From contig JAFYYU010000016.1 in NCBI GenBank assembly GCA_017557425.1, positions 124,001-188,000 on the forward strand: DNA of 64,000 nt. Reading direction: 5' to 3'. Positions within the stretch are counted from its first letter, which is position 1, and the number at the start of each line of letters is the position of its first letter. The DNA is from Muribaculaceae bacterium. Lineage in GTDB: Bacteria > Bacteroidota > Bacteroidia > Bacteroidales > Muribaculaceae. Below the pieces are notes generated by a model. It was not told the origin of the DNA. It made no database searches and was given only the letters and a program-made list of their open reading frames with translations. The position numbers and the translations under genes are program-made. Of this stretch, positions 23,938 to 33,719 are shown piece after piece.

Positions 23938-26754
23938 TTAGTGTGCGTCAAGCCAATTGTTGGCGGCACCGTGGCTTGCCGTGAGTCGGACCTGGCCCTT
24001 GTAAACACCCTCCATTTCCTCGATGACAATCTTTTGCACTGCTTCGAGTTCGTTGGGAATGACATCAAAGTTGAGTTCATCGTGCACTTGGAGAATCATC
24101 TTGGACTTGATGCCCTCTTGCTCGAAGCGCTTGTAGATGCGCACCATGGCGAGTTTGATGACATCGGCAGCGGTGCCCTGGATGGGTGCGTTGATGGCGT
24201 TGCGCTCGCTGAAAGCCCGCACAACGGCATTTCTCGAGTTGATGTCCGGCAACATGCGGCGACGGCCGTAAAGCGTTGTCACATAGCCTTTCTCACGCGC
24301 CTGGGCGATGCTGCGGTCGATGTAGTCGCGCACCTGGGGGAAGGTGGTATAGTAGCCGTCGATGAGCATCTTGGCCTCATCACGCGGGATATTGAGGCGT
24401 TGGGCCAGACCAAAGGCGCTGATGCCGTACAGGATGCCGAAGTTTGCCGTTTTGGCCTTGCGTCGTTCGTCGCCAGAGACCTGCTCTAGCGGCTTGTGGT
24501 AGATGCGTGCGGCAGTGATGGCATGGATGTCGTGCCCGTGGGCAAACGCGTCGAGCATCGTCTTGTCGTGGCTCATGTCGGCGACCAGACGCAGTTCAAT
24601 CTGGGAATAGTCGGCACTGAAGAACACGTTGCCCTCGGCTGGAATGAACGCGCGGCGTATTTCCTTACCGTCATCGCTGCGTACCGGAATATTCTGCAGA
24701 TTGGGATTGGTCGATGACAAGCGCCCAGTGGCTGTAACGGTCTGGTTGTAGGTGGTGTGGATACGTCCCGTCTGCGGATTGATAAGTGCGGGCAGGGCAT
24801 TGACATAGGTGGACAACAACTTGCGTATGCCCCTAAGTTCCAGTATCTTGTCCACCAGTGGATGACGGTACCGCAGTTTCAGCAGGATGTCTTCGGTGGT
24901 GCTGTATTGGCCGGTTTTTGTTTTTTTGGCTTTGGGGTCGATTTTCAAGTGGTCGAACAGCACTTCGCCCACCTGTGCTGGCGATGCCGTGTTGAATGGA
25001 ACACCTGCCAATTGGTGGCACTCGGCTTCGAGCCGGTTCATCTGCTCGGTCAGGGTGACCGAATAGTCATTAAGTGCCTTGACATCGATGCGGGCACCTG
25101 CCAGTTCCATGCTGGCCAGAACCTTGATGAGCGGTAACTCTATTTCGGTCAGTAATTTGTGTAATCCCTGTTCCTTGAGTGCCATGTCCAGCTCATCAGG
25201 CAGTTGCAGTGTCAAGTCAGCGGCCTCACAAGCCCATCGGGTGATGGCTTCGGGTGATAACTGGTTTGGTTTGAGCTGGTTGCGTCCTTTTGGCCCGAGC
25301 AGGCTCTCGGGTGTGATGGCGGTATAATGCAACATTTCATAGGCTACTTCGGCCGTGGAGTGGCCGCGTTCGGGCTGTAGCAGGTAATGGGCGACAGCCG
25401 TATCGTAGTAGGGGGCTGTAAACGGGATGCCATGACGGTCCAGTGCGACCATTGTGCGCTTGACATCGCTGCTCACGATGCAAGTCTGACCAGAGAACAA
25501 CGGTGCCAATGCGCGCAGCACGTCTTGACGGCCGTCACATTTGACGAATGCCGCTTCATGCGGCCGTGCACAAATGGCGATACCCATAATTTTGAGTTGC
25601 ATGGCATTATCGCCAGTGCCTAGTAGACTGATGGCCACACGGGGCTGGCCCAGCACTTCGCTCACCAGGGTAGCGGCCTCGATGGGTGTGCTGATCAGGC
25701 TATAATGGTGGGGGATGTCGGCCAGTGACTGATAAGTTGGTGCGCTATCTTGTGCGGGAGCAGGTTCATCCAGGTCAAACAGCGACATCTGCTTGCCGGA
25801 TTGAACGGGCTGGACTGACTGGGCTTGCTGGATGGGCTGGACAGGCTTGACGGGAGGCGCGTCATCAATGCCGGCATTGGCCTCACCGCCGTCAATCAGG
25901 CGCTGCGTGAGTGTGCGGAATTCCAACTCGTTAAATATCTCACGCAAGGCTTCCATATCGACTGGCTTGCGGCTCAGGGCGTCGGCTTCCAGGGTAACCG
26001 GCACATCGGTAATGATGGTAGCCAGCCACTTGGACATGCGGATTTGATCGGCGTTCTCGATAACCTTTTGCTGTTGCGCTCCTTTGAGTTTATCGGTGTT
26101 GTTCAGCAGGTTTTCGATAGAGCCAAACTGTTGGATAAGTTTCTCGGCGTTCTTGGGACCCACGCCCGGGCAACCGGGAATGTTGTCGGCGGTGTCACCC
26201 ATCAGGCCCAGGATATCGATGAGTTGGGTGGGGGATTGGATGCCGTATTTGGCATTGACCTCTTCGACGCCAAGAATCTCTTTCTTGAGGGGGTCATAGA
26301 CCTTGATGTTGGGCGTCACCAATTGCCCGAAGTCCTTATCTCCCGTGACCATATAGGTGAAAAAGCCCTGTTGCTCGGCTTGATGCGAGAGAGTGCCGAT
26401 AACATCATCGGCCTCATAACCCTCGATCTCAAAGATGGGGATGCGATAGGCCTGCAGGATGCGTTTGATATAGGGGACGGCCACCAGGATGCCCTCGGGT
26501 GTCTTTTCGCGGTTGGCCTTGTAAGGCTCGTAATTCTCGTGTCTGAAGGTCTTGCCCCCCGGTGGGTCGAAACACACGGCAATGTGCGACGGCTGCTCGC
26601 GCTTGAGCAGGTCTTGCAGGGTGTTGACAAAGCCGAACACGGCCGAGGTGTCGATACCCGTCGAGGTGACGCGCGGACTACGTATCATTGCATAGAATGC
26701 CCTGAAAATCAATGCATAGGCATCCAGGAGGAGAAGTTTCTTGTTAGGTTCCAT
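23938..26754 (-). CDS. polA: DNA polymerase I
   Basis: 938 residues. The 5'-nuclease domain (1-290) has LLLLDAYALIFRAFYA and GDTADNIPGCPGVGPKNAEK. A Pro/Gln/Val linker (300-340) contains QMSLF at 322-326, like a sliding-clamp binding peptide. The 3'-5' exonuclease-like domain (350-520) has lost its metal-binding acids: ISLLGTG replaces the DxE motif, DVKRT replaces NLKYD, and WACEAAD replaces YAAEDAD. The polymerase domain is intact, with SADYSQIELR, RRKAKTANFGILYG and QVHDELNFD. It therefore should fill gaps and remove RNA primers but not proofread. It is transcribed alone, divergent from the polyprenyl synthase gene. Confidence 0.97.
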   Translation of the reverse strand: MEPNKKLLLLDAYALIFRAFYAMIRSPRVTSTGIDTSAVFGFVNTLQDLLKREQPSHIAVCFDPPGGKTFRHENYEPYKANREKTPEGILVAVPYIKRILQAYRIPIFEIEGYEADDVIGTLSHQAEQQGFFTYMVTGDKDFGQLVTPNIKVYDPLKKEILGVEEVNAKYGIQSPTQLIDILGLMGDTADNIPGCPGVGPKNAEKLIQQFGSIENLLNNTDKLKGAQQQKVIENADQIRMSKWLATIITDVPVTLEADALSRKPVDMEALREIFNELEFRTLTQRLIDGGEANAGIDDAPPVKPVQPIQQAQSVQPVQSGKQMSLFDLDEPAPAQDSAPTYQSLADIPHHYSLISTPIEAATLVSEVLGQPRVAISLLGTGDNAMQLKIMGIAICARPHEAAFVKCDGRQDVLRALAPLFSGQTCIVSSDVKRTMVALDRHGIPFTAPYYDTAVAHYLLQPERGHSTAEVAYEMLHYTAITPESLLGPKGRNQLKPNQLSPEAITRWACEAADLTLQLPDELDMALKEQGLHKLLTEIELPLIKVLASMELAGARIDVKALNDYSVTLTEQMNRLEAECHQLAGVPFNTASPAQVGEVLFDHLKIDPKAKKTKTGQYSTTEDILLKLRYRHPLVDKILELRGIRKLLSTYVNALPALINPQTGRIHTTYNQTVTATGRLSSTNPNLQNIPVRSDDGKEIRRAFIPAEGNVFFSADYSQIELRLVADMSHDKTMLDAFAHGHDIHAITAARIYHKPLEQVSGDERRKAKTANFGILYGISAFGLAQRLNIPRDEAKMLIDGYYTTFPQVRDYIDRSIAQAREKGYVTTLYGRRRMLPDINSRNAVVRAFSERNAINAPIQGTAADVIKLAMVRIYKRFEQEGIKSKMILQVHDELNFDVIPNELEAVQKIVIEEMEGVYKGQVRLTASHGAANNWLDAH

Positions 26755-26919
26755 AATTTATGCTTTTTTGCAGGCCATAAAGATAATCATTTTTTTTCAC
26801 TTGTCAGTTTTTGGGTTGTAGGTTTTAGGTTTTCAGTCGTCATGCCAGAGTCCACTGTTAATTCCCTTTCCGGATTCAAAAATTACTCTTAAAAATGGTG
26901 GCTAACCAGGAATTATTGC

Positions 26920-26927
26920 TACCTTTG
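26920..26927 (+). promoter_or_regulatory. -7 promoter box (TACCTTTG) directly before ispB-type ATG
   Basis: TACCTTTG ends 7 nt before the ATG at 26935, so transcription probably starts at or just before the start codon. No ribosome binding site fits in the gap. Confidence 0.6.
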
Positions 26928-26934
26928 CACTCTA

Positions 26935-27912
26935 ATGGCAATTACCCTGTCATATCTGCAAGAACAGTTGAGGCCTCATCTCGATGCCCTCAACGAGATT
27001 ATTGTCAACACGCTGACCAGTGGCAGCGAGTTGACAAACAATATCGTAGCGACCTATCTCAAGAATAAAGGTAAGCTCTTGAGGCCCATTGTGACGCTGC
27101 TGAGTGCACAATTCTTCGGTGGCATTAATGACAAGGCCTTGCAGGCTGCTGCAGCCCTGGAGATGTTGCACAATGCCTCGCTGATCCATGATGATGTCAT
27201 CGACGAGGCCACTGAGCGCCGTGGCGAACCCACCATCAACAGCGTTTGGAGTAACCATGTGGCAGTGCTCGTGGGTGACTTCTTTGTCACGGGAGCGCTG
27301 CGATGTGGTGTTGCCACTGGCGACGGCCGCATCCTGGGCGCCCTGGCCGACATGGGCCGTGACCTGTCGCTGGGCGAGATTGACCAGGTGGACATTGCCC
27401 TCAACCACAATATTGATGAGGCGACCTACATGGAGATTATCCGTGCCAAGACGGCATCGTTGTTTGAATGCTGTGCAGCCGTCGGCGGCTATGCCAACGA
27501 CGCGCCCCAAACGGCGATCGACGAGCTGTGTCGCTATGCCCGGTTGCTGGGCATCTGTTTCCAGATCAAGGACGATACCTTTGATTATTATAACGATCCC
27601 ATCATCGGTAAGCCTACGGGCAACGATTTGCGCGAGGGTAAGGTGACATTGCCGCTGATTTATGCCCTGCGTCGCGATGACATGCCTGAGCATGGCGAGA
27701 TGCTCGCATTAATCAACAAGGAGACACTCACGTGCGAGGATATTGACCGTCTGGTTGACTTTGCCAAGCGGGCAGGCGGCATAGAGTATGCTTATGAGAC
27801 TATGCGGCGCTTGCGTGACGAGGCCAACGCTATTCTTGCACCTTATCAGCCCGACGAAACCGTTGACCATTTCCGTGACATCTTTGACTATGTCATTGAG
27901 CGGAAACTTTAG
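26935..27912 (+). CDS. ispB: Polyprenyl diphosphate synthase (IspB-like)
   Basis: 325 residues, complete trans-prenyltransferase. The first Asp-rich motif is DDVID (86-90) in LIHDDVIDEATERRGEPT, with the KLLRPIVTLL allylic-binding Arg segment before it. The second motif is FQIKDDTFDYY (Asp at about 212-216) in place of the usual DDxxD. It extends farnesyl diphosphate to the long side chain of menaquinone. Chain length cannot be read reliably. It is divergent from polA and 18 bp upstream of rnhB. Confidence 0.94.
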   Translation: MAITLSYLQEQLRPHLDALNEIIVNTLTSGSELTNNIVATYLKNKGKLLRPIVTLLSAQFFGGINDKALQAAAALEMLHNASLIHDDVIDEATERRGEPTINSVWSNHVAVLVGDFFVTGALRCGVATGDGRILGALADMGRDLSLGEIDQVDIALNHNIDEATYMEIIRAKTASLFECCAAVGGYANDAPQTAIDELCRYARLLGICFQIKDDTFDYYNDPIIGKPTGNDLREGKVTLPLIYALRRDDMPEHGEMLALINKETLTCEDIDRLVDFAKRAGGIEYAYETMRRLRDEANAILAPYQPDETVDHFRDIFDYVIERKL

Positions 27913-27930
27913 GCTCCAAGTCTATAAAAA

Positions 27931-28533
27931 GTGTTGCAGCAATATATTATAGCAGGACGTGTCGAGGCTGGCTGTGATGAGGCCGGACGCGGGTGCCTTG
28001 CTGGGCCTGTGACGGCAGCTGCTGTCATTTTGCCGCCCGATTTCCACAATGACCTAATTAACGATAGCAAGCAGTTGACCGAACGCCAACGAGAGCAGTT
28101 GCGCCCCATCATCGAGCGCGAGGCCGTGGCATGGGCCGTGGCGATGGTCTCGCCCGAGGAGATTGACCGCATCAACATCCTGCGTGCCTCGATTACTGCC
28201 ATGCATCGTGCATTGGACCAGCTAGCGGTGCGCCCCGAGGGCATTCTTGTGGACGGCAACCGTTTCTATCCATACCATGATATCCCCTACACAACAGTCA
28301 TCAAGGGTGATGGCAAGCTGCTGAGCATCGCGGCCGCATCGATTCTAGCCAAGACACACCGTGACGAATTGATGCGCCAACTGGACACAGAGTATCCCCA
28401 ATATGGCTGGGCCAAGAACAAGGGCTATCCCACGCCCGACCACCGTGCAGCTATTGCCCAATATGGTGTCACTCCCCACCATCGCCACACCTTCCAGCTG
28501 CTGCCGCAGCCAACGCTTTTTCCTGATATGTGA
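27931..28533 (+). CDS. rnhB: Ribonuclease HII
   Basis: 200 residues from a GTG start at 27931 (TTG two codons... one codon later is the alternative). The catalytic acids are D16-E17 in [15 protein letters not shown], with further Asp in [11 protein letters not shown] and in the AKTHRDELM helix. It removes RNA from RNA-DNA hybrids, including single ribonucleotides. It follows the polyprenyl synthase by 18 bp, so both are probably on one transcript that ends at the terminator at 28562. Confidence 0.96.
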   Translation: MLQQYIIAGRVEAGCDEAGRGCLAGPVTAAAVILPPDFHNDLINDSKQLTERQREQLRPIIEREAVAWAVAMVSPEEIDRINILRASITAMHRALDQLAVRPEGILVDGNRFYPYHDIPYTTVIKGDGKLLSIAAASILAKTHRDELMRQLDTEYPQYGWAKNKGYPTPDHRAAIAQYGVTPHHRHTFQLLPQPTLFPDM

Positions 28534-28561
28534 TTAACCCTATTCGTAAGTGGATAAATAA

Positions 28562-28592
28562 AAAAACAGGACCCATTATGGGCCCTGTTTTT
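28562..28592. terminator. Bidirectional terminator
   Basis: AAAACAGGACCC pairs with GGGCCCTGTTTT across a 5-nt loop, with one internal mismatch. A runs on the left and T runs on the right let it end both rnhB (+) and the dockerin-tailed gene (-). Confidence 0.85.
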
Positions 28593-28608
28593 AGAGGTGA
28601 TAAGTCGA

Positions 28609-31137
28609 TTACCAAGCTCCACTCAGCAGGTAGTCGATCAGAGCAGTAACATCAGCGATGTTCACTGCTGCGTCTTGGTTGCAGTTTGCATTTTCGAGGC
28701 TGATGCCAGTATCATCACCGCTCAGCAGGTAGTCAATCAGAGCGGTAACATCAGCGATGTTCACTGCATTGTCCAGGTTCACGTCACCACGCTTGCCAGC
28801 GGCAGCTACCTCGGTCATCTCGGTGATGTAGATCTGAGGCTTGCCGTAGTAGATGGTAACGATACCGGTCACGTCATAGGTCTTGCTTTCATCAACCTCG
28901 GGAATCTCAACATTGAAGGAGTTGAAGATAACCAGGCTGTCGGCAGCGTTGTAGAAACGCTTAGCGTTGGTGGTATCTGCCAGCAGGGAGATACCCTTCA
29001 GGATCACGTACTCGTTCACGTTGTCGTTGGTGATGGTGGTGCGCTCGTAGGGAGAAGCGTCACGGGTGTTGTCGCCATCAGCCTCAACGTCCACGGGGTT
29101 GGTGAACTCGGGAACATTGTTGTAGATAGCGTAGGTAGCGCTCCAGCCGTCGGTCAGAACCTGGCCGTTCTCGAAGGTGGCGCCAAGGTCACCGTAGATC
29201 ATACCGCTGGTGCCCTCGGTGTCACGGATCCACAAGCGGTTACCCTTCTGATAGGTAACAACCATCTCGTCGAACATGGTGAAGGTAGCATTCTCGGGCA
29301 GAGCATAAGCCTCGGCAATGCTGTTCACGTCGTGCTCCTCAGGAGTATAACCCTCAATGCTGAGGATGTAAAGCTGCAGGTTCTCGTTGTACTTGCCAAC
29401 AGCACCCTCGACGGTATAGTTACCCTCGGTGGTGGGAACCTCAACGTTGAACTGGTTGTACATTACCATGGTGGTGCCATCCTCAAAGTTAGCAGTTACA
29501 TTCTTGCCGCTAACGGTGAAGCTGGTCACGTTCTTAACCAATACATAAGCGTTAACCATATCCTCGCTCAGGGCGGTGATCACCTGTGCAGCAGCGAGAG
29601 CAGTGTTGGTAACACCGCTAGCGCTTACGTTGGCCGCGTTGGTGTACTCGGTCAGACCCCTGAAGGTGGTCTTCTTAGCAGTCCAGTTCTGGCTCAGAAC
29701 CTGGCCGTTGGTGAAGGTGCCCTCGATGGTGCCGTAGATCAAGCCGTAACCGGTTGCGTCGCGCAGCCACAGGTACTGACCCGCTTGAGCGGTAACAACG
29801 GCATCACCCTTGAACTCAAATTCGGTGTTGTCGTTCAAAGCGTTAACCTGTGCTAGGGTGGTGATATCCTCGGCGGGCTCGTTCTTAGTGTAGGTAGCCT
29901 CAACTACAGAGCTCTCGTTCTCACCCTTAACGGCCTTGGCCTGAAGGGTAGTGGTCTCGGTGAAGGTCAAAGCCCCAGTATAGGCAGTCCAGGTCTCGCC
30001 ATCGGTGTTGTACATCACAGTAGCGCCCTCGGCGTTGTTGGTGATCTCAACAGTGATGCTCTCATCAAAGTTCTGCGAAGCGGGAATGCTGGGAGCAGCA
30101 ACGAAGTCGCTGGGCAGCTCGCCATCAACATAGACGCGAATTTCGGTGCAACGAACCTGATTTAAAGAAGCGGTGAAGGTCACAGTCTCGGCACTGCCAA
30201 CCCAAGTACCATTGTTACCATCATAGCTCATGCCTTCAACCTCGCCGAAGTTGCTGGCAGGATTACCACTGAGGCCGTCAAACTCGATGCGGATGATGTT
30301 ACCAGCGGTCGAAGTGAAGGTAATGGTCTGGTTCTTGTAGATGCGGTAGTGACCGTTGATCATACCATTGGAAACAGTGAAGGAAGCACCGGGACGCTCA
30401 ACGGTGTACGCTTGAGCAGAGGTGATTGCCTCATCGTCAGCATAGTTGAAGGTTATGCAAGTGCCGGTAACGGGAGTGTTCTTGGTGTACTTGGCGTGAA
30501 CAACTTCGCTCTCGATTTCTCCCTTTACAGCCTTGGCATAAACCGTGGTGGTCTCGGTGATAGTGAAAGGAGAGCTGTAGGTCTGCCAAGTCAGGTTATC
30601 AGTGCTGTACATAGCGGTGGCTCCCTCAGCGATGTTGGTGATTTCTACCACAAAGCTGTCGTCGAAGTTCTGGGCGGCAGGCAGGGTAGGAGCAGCTACA
30701 GTCTCAACAACCTCGCCACCAATGGTAATAACGATTTGAGTAGCGCGAACCTGCTTGGATGCAGCAAGCGTTAACGTAGCAGCATCGCCTGTCCAAGTAC
30801 CTACATTACCCGCATAGGAATAATTGCCAGTTTCTGTAGAAAAGAAACTCGGGCCGTTGTTGGCCGTGCCAGAGCCTGTGCAGGTAAACTCAACCTTGGT
30901 GATGTTGCCAACAGTTGAAGTGATGGTCGTTGTCGAACCAGCATAGAAACGATACTGAGCAGTGGCAAAAGCTGCATCAGTGCAAATGATCGTAACGCCG
31001 TCCTTGCTGATGGTGTCAGCAGAGTTGTTGGCCTCAGTTAAACCAACGTCGGTACCAGCAGTAAACGTCACGGTCGTCTGTGCCCAAGCCGACATGGTCA
31101 GCAGGGCAAGCGTGAGGAGAGAAAATAATTTCTTCAT
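28609..31137 (-). CDS. Secreted multidomain protein with dockerin-like tail
   Basis: 842 residues with signal peptide (MKKLFSLLTLALLTMSAWAQ). Domains in order: a beta-sandwich (20-140); a chitobiase C-terminal/FN3-like unit (PTLPAAQNFDDSFVVEITN) at about 150-225; a second sandwich; a second copy of the FN3-like unit (PSIPASQNFDESITVEITN) near 345-420; two OB-fold-like modules of about 130 residues each (TLAQVNALNDNTEFEFKG and SIAEAYALPENATFTMFD). It ends in two dockerin-like Ca2+ loops (GDVNLDNAVNIADVTALIDY and NCNQDAAVNIADVTALIDY). It should be exported and bind surface or matrix partners. No catalytic domain was seen. Confidence 0.88.
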   Translation of the reverse strand: MKKLFSLLTLALLTMSAWAQTTVTFTAGTDVGLTEANNSADTISKDGVTIICTDAAFATAQYRFYAGSTTTITSTVGNITKVEFTCTGSGTANNGPSFFSTETGNYSYAGNVGTWTGDAATLTLAASKQVRATQIVITIGGEVVETVAAPTLPAAQNFDDSFVVEITNIAEGATAMYSTDNLTWQTYSSPFTITETTTVYAKAVKGEIESEVVHAKYTKNTPVTGTCITFNYADDEAITSAQAYTVERPGASFTVSNGMINGHYRIYKNQTITFTSTAGNIIRIEFDGLSGNPASNFGEVEGMSYDGNNGTWVGSAETVTFTASLNQVRCTEIRVYVDGELPSDFVAAPSIPASQNFDESITVEITNNAEGATVMYNTDGETWTAYTGALTFTETTTLQAKAVKGENESSVVEATYTKNEPAEDITTLAQVNALNDNTEFEFKGDAVVTAQAGQYLWLRDATGYGLIYGTIEGTFTNGQVLSQNWTAKKTTFRGLTEYTNAANVSASGVTNTALAAAQVITALSEDMVNAYVLVKNVTSFTVSGKNVTANFEDGTTMVMYNQFNVEVPTTEGNYTVEGAVGKYNENLQLYILSIEGYTPEEHDVNSIAEAYALPENATFTMFDEMVVTYQKGNRLWIRDTEGTSGMIYGDLGATFENGQVLTDGWSATYAIYNNVPEFTNPVDVEADGDNTRDASPYERTTITNDNVNEYVILKGISLLADTTNAKRFYNAADSLVIFNSFNVEIPEVDESKTYDVTGIVTIYYGKPQIYITEMTEVAAAGKRGDVNLDNAVNIADVTALIDYLLSGDDTGISLENANCNQDAAVNIADVTALIDYLLSGAW

Positions 31138-31231
31138 AAATGCTTGAATGAATTAAGAAGTTAATGAATATGTTAATAAACAAAAATGTTCATTTTGAGT
31201 GCTTTAGACAAGCGAGGTCCGTTTCATGGGG

Positions 31232-31239
31232 CAAAGGTA
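31232..31239 (-). promoter_or_regulatory. -7 promoter box (TACCTTTG) for the dockerin-tailed gene
   Basis: Minus-strand TACCTTTG lies 94 bp before the ATG at 31137, giving a leader of about 90 nt. Confidence 0.55.
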
Positions 31240-31290
31240 GTCACATTTAACGAGATTTGCAACACTTTAGCGTGAATTTTCCGACGGTGT

Positions 31291-31330
31291 AAAAAATGAA
31301 AGAGGCGACCCTGTCGTGGGCGCCTCTTTC
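31291..31330 (-). terminator. Terminator of the B-A operon
   Basis: Perfect 10-bp arms GAAAGAGGCG (31298-31307) and CGCCTCTTTC (31321-31330). On the minus strand they are followed by ATTTTTT. It lies 22 bp after the stop at 31353. Confidence 0.9.
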
Positions 31331-31352
31331 TATGAGATAATGTATGCTAGAG

Positions 31353-33716
31353 TTAGCGAATAACCTTGGATATTGCGGTGGTGCCGTCGCTGTAACGGGT
31401 AACGACGATGTTTACGCCGTCGAACGGCTGGTCGCTTGTCATACCCTGAACGTTGATGTAGGTCTGGCTTACAATTTCGCCAAGATAACGCATTTCGCTC
31501 ACGCTAGTTGCAGGCTCGGGCGATGAGCCGTCAGACTCTGAGCCGTATCCGGCAGCGTCTCCACCATCACGGGCACCTGGGGTGTGGCCGTCAGCAAGAC
31601 CTTCGACAACGTAGTAGAAGCGCACAAACACTTCCAAGTCGTTAACGTCGATGTATTGCTTCCCTGCAAGCACATCCAGGGCGCCAAACATGGCATTGGC
31701 ATCATCAAATGTCCAATCGTCGGTAGCATTCACCCTGCCTACCTTGTTTTTCTTGAAGGTGATAGTCGTGGGGATGTTGTTGTCCCTGTCGCCTTCGATT
31801 GTGGCGATTTCGACACCGTAATAGTCGTTCAACGGATCGTTGACATATCCGCTCCACACGCAGATGGGGCCGACCTTGTCCTCGTCGCTGGTCTCAACAC
31901 CCTCGTAATGCTCGCCAGGATTGGCACTGCCAGGAACGCCAGGGACTTTCTTGTAGTTGCGCAGCAAACCATTCTTACTCTTGACAAACACGCGGAACAT
32001 GTAGGGTTCAAATTCCACGGTGTTCACGGTAGGCATGGTGGCCATGCCCTCGATGTTATTCAGGATGTACAGGCTGGCGGGGCCGCCCTCGGCAGTCCAG
32101 TTCACCGAGTTCCAAGCGTTAGTCTGGCGCTCGGCAACCGTTGCGTTGCCGTTAGGCTGCTCAATCTTGGCTACACCGGTTTTCAACACTGCAGCACCGT
32201 AGCTGTTGTGGATAGGATTAACCTCGTCATATCCCACGCGGTCATGCCCCATGGTCCACACAACGGGAACGTAAGCCTTATAGCTGTTGTACTCGCCCGT
32301 GATGGTGTCGAGGTCGAATTGTGTGAAATAGCCCGGCTCATAGATCTCGCCATAGTTGTACAGGCCTTTCAGGGTCTGCTGGTAGTTGCCGTCGGTGGTG
32401 CGCTGCAGCACTGCGGCCCACGTCCACACGCCATCGTCTTCACGCTCAATGGTGTAGAAGAAGGGTGCCGAGGAAGGTGAGAGCTCAATGCTCATGGCCG
32501 AGTTCATCACGTTCATCGTGAGACTGCCGTCAGTATCGTTGTCGATCTGGTCCAGCGAGTAGAAGCCCTGACCTTGGGAGGTGAGGTTTGAACTGGTGTG
32601 CAGGACATAGGCCTCAACCGAGTTGGAGCTCTTGTCGCCCTGTTCCAGGGTGTAATCATAGAGGAACGGATGGCTGTTGTCGTTGGGAATCTCTACCGAG
32701 AAACGGTCAACGAGCATCAGATTCTTCAGGTTGATGGGGGTCGTGGAGGTAGCGGGCTGGGGATCCAGCAACTGGAAGCCGCTGCCGACGATGATGGTCA
32801 GTGTGGCCTCGTCGCTGATGCCCTTGCCTGCCTCTTGGGCGGTAGCGGTAGCCGTAACGGTCTGGTCGTTAACGCCGCGTTCGATTGTAATGGTGGCCGA
32901 GCCTTCGCCGGTAGCAGTCTGGCCACCGGCAGTCAAGGTCACTGTGCCGTCACCGATTGCGGTGATGATTACGGCGTCGTCGGTCGTCTCGTAGCTGATA
33001 AACGGCGTAGCGGTCTTGAGATCGACACTCCTGAAAATCAGCTGTGCAGCCACAGCGCCACCAAGGTTTGTTGTCACATAGTGGAATCCAGAATGCGAGC
33101 TGTTGTAGCTGTAAGCGTAGCTGCTATATGAGGTCACGCCAGTGTTGACAGCGATAGGGCTATTGCTGGGTGTCTGATAGTATTTGTAACCAATCCAGAT
33201 CGAGGCGGTCGAGTCGGGCAGTTGAAACACAATCGGTTCGTCAAGATAGAACTCATGCCATGACGATTCGGTCATGGTCACTGGTGAGTTGTTGCTCGAC
33301 GGGAGATTCCAGTAATAGAGGTCTTCAACATAATCATCCGTACTCATACTCTCCACCAGGAACGAGTAACACGACACGGTGCCGATGGTTGCGAACCGGA
33401 AGCCGACGATCTCTTGGCCTTGGTATTGCTCGACCATCGACCTGGGGATTTCGGTGCTTACTTCCACTTGGCCGGCACCCGTGACACTATACAAGCTTTT
33501 ACCGGTCATGCTGAACTCATCGGTCGTGTAAGGCCCAACGTAGTACTCACCTTCCGATGTCTTGATCTTGGACGGTGCTTGATGTACGCCGGTATTGTGC
33601 GTTTCGGGGTTGGTTATGTTGACAACCTTGTATTTGAGTGCAGGAGCACCAACTTGCGCATTAAGCGACAGAGTGAACAGCGTGAATGCTGCCAATATCA
33701 TAACTATCTTTTTCAT
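31353..33716 (-). CDS. T9SS-sorted secreted protein, family A (first copy)
   Basis: 787 residues with signal peptide (MKKIVMILAAFTLFTLSLNAQ). The N-terminal third resembles a cleaved-adhesin type sandwich (VGFRFATIGTVSCYSFLVES...SIWIGYKYY). An Ig-like unit (ATPFISYETTDDAVIITAIG) follows near 235-310. The second half, with YMFRVFVKSKNGLLRNYKKV and GPICVWSGYVNDP, is shared with the protein at 36345-39869. The last 75 residues (YLGEIVSQTYINVQGMTSDQ, then YSDGTTAISKVIR) look like a T9SS type A sorting domain. The gene begins 3 bp after the stop of its partner B (33720-35663), so the pair is translationally close. The function is unknown. Confidence 0.85.
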   Translation of the reverse strand: MKKIVMILAAFTLFTLSLNAQVGAPALKYKVVNITNPETHNTGVHQAPSKIKTSEGEYYVGPYTTDEFSMTGKSLYSVTGAGQVEVSTEIPRSMVEQYQGQEIVGFRFATIGTVSCYSFLVESMSTDDYVEDLYYWNLPSSNNSPVTMTESSWHEFYLDEPIVFQLPDSTASIWIGYKYYQTPSNSPIAVNTGVTSYSSYAYSYNSSHSGFHYVTTNLGGAVAAQLIFRSVDLKTATPFISYETTDDAVIITAIGDGTVTLTAGGQTATGEGSATITIERGVNDQTVTATATAQEAGKGISDEATLTIIVGSGFQLLDPQPATSTTPINLKNLMLVDRFSVEIPNDNSHPFLYDYTLEQGDKSSNSVEAYVLHTSSNLTSQGQGFYSLDQIDNDTDGSLTMNVMNSAMSIELSPSSAPFFYTIEREDDGVWTWAAVLQRTTDGNYQQTLKGLYNYGEIYEPGYFTQFDLDTITGEYNSYKAYVPVVWTMGHDRVGYDEVNPIHNSYGAAVLKTGVAKIEQPNGNATVAERQTNAWNSVNWTAEGGPASLYILNNIEGMATMPTVNTVEFEPYMFRVFVKSKNGLLRNYKKVPGVPGSANPGEHYEGVETSDEDKVGPICVWSGYVNDPLNDYYGVEIATIEGDRDNNIPTTITFKKNKVGRVNATDDWTFDDANAMFGALDVLAGKQYIDVNDLEVFVRFYYVVEGLADGHTPGARDGGDAAGYGSESDGSSPEPATSVSEMRYLGEIVSQTYINVQGMTSDQPFDGVNIVVTRYSDGTTAISKVIR

Positions 33717-33719
33717 CGC

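Noticed and set aside
25825-26892. 355-residue + frame
   Set aside because: Antisense shadow of polA.
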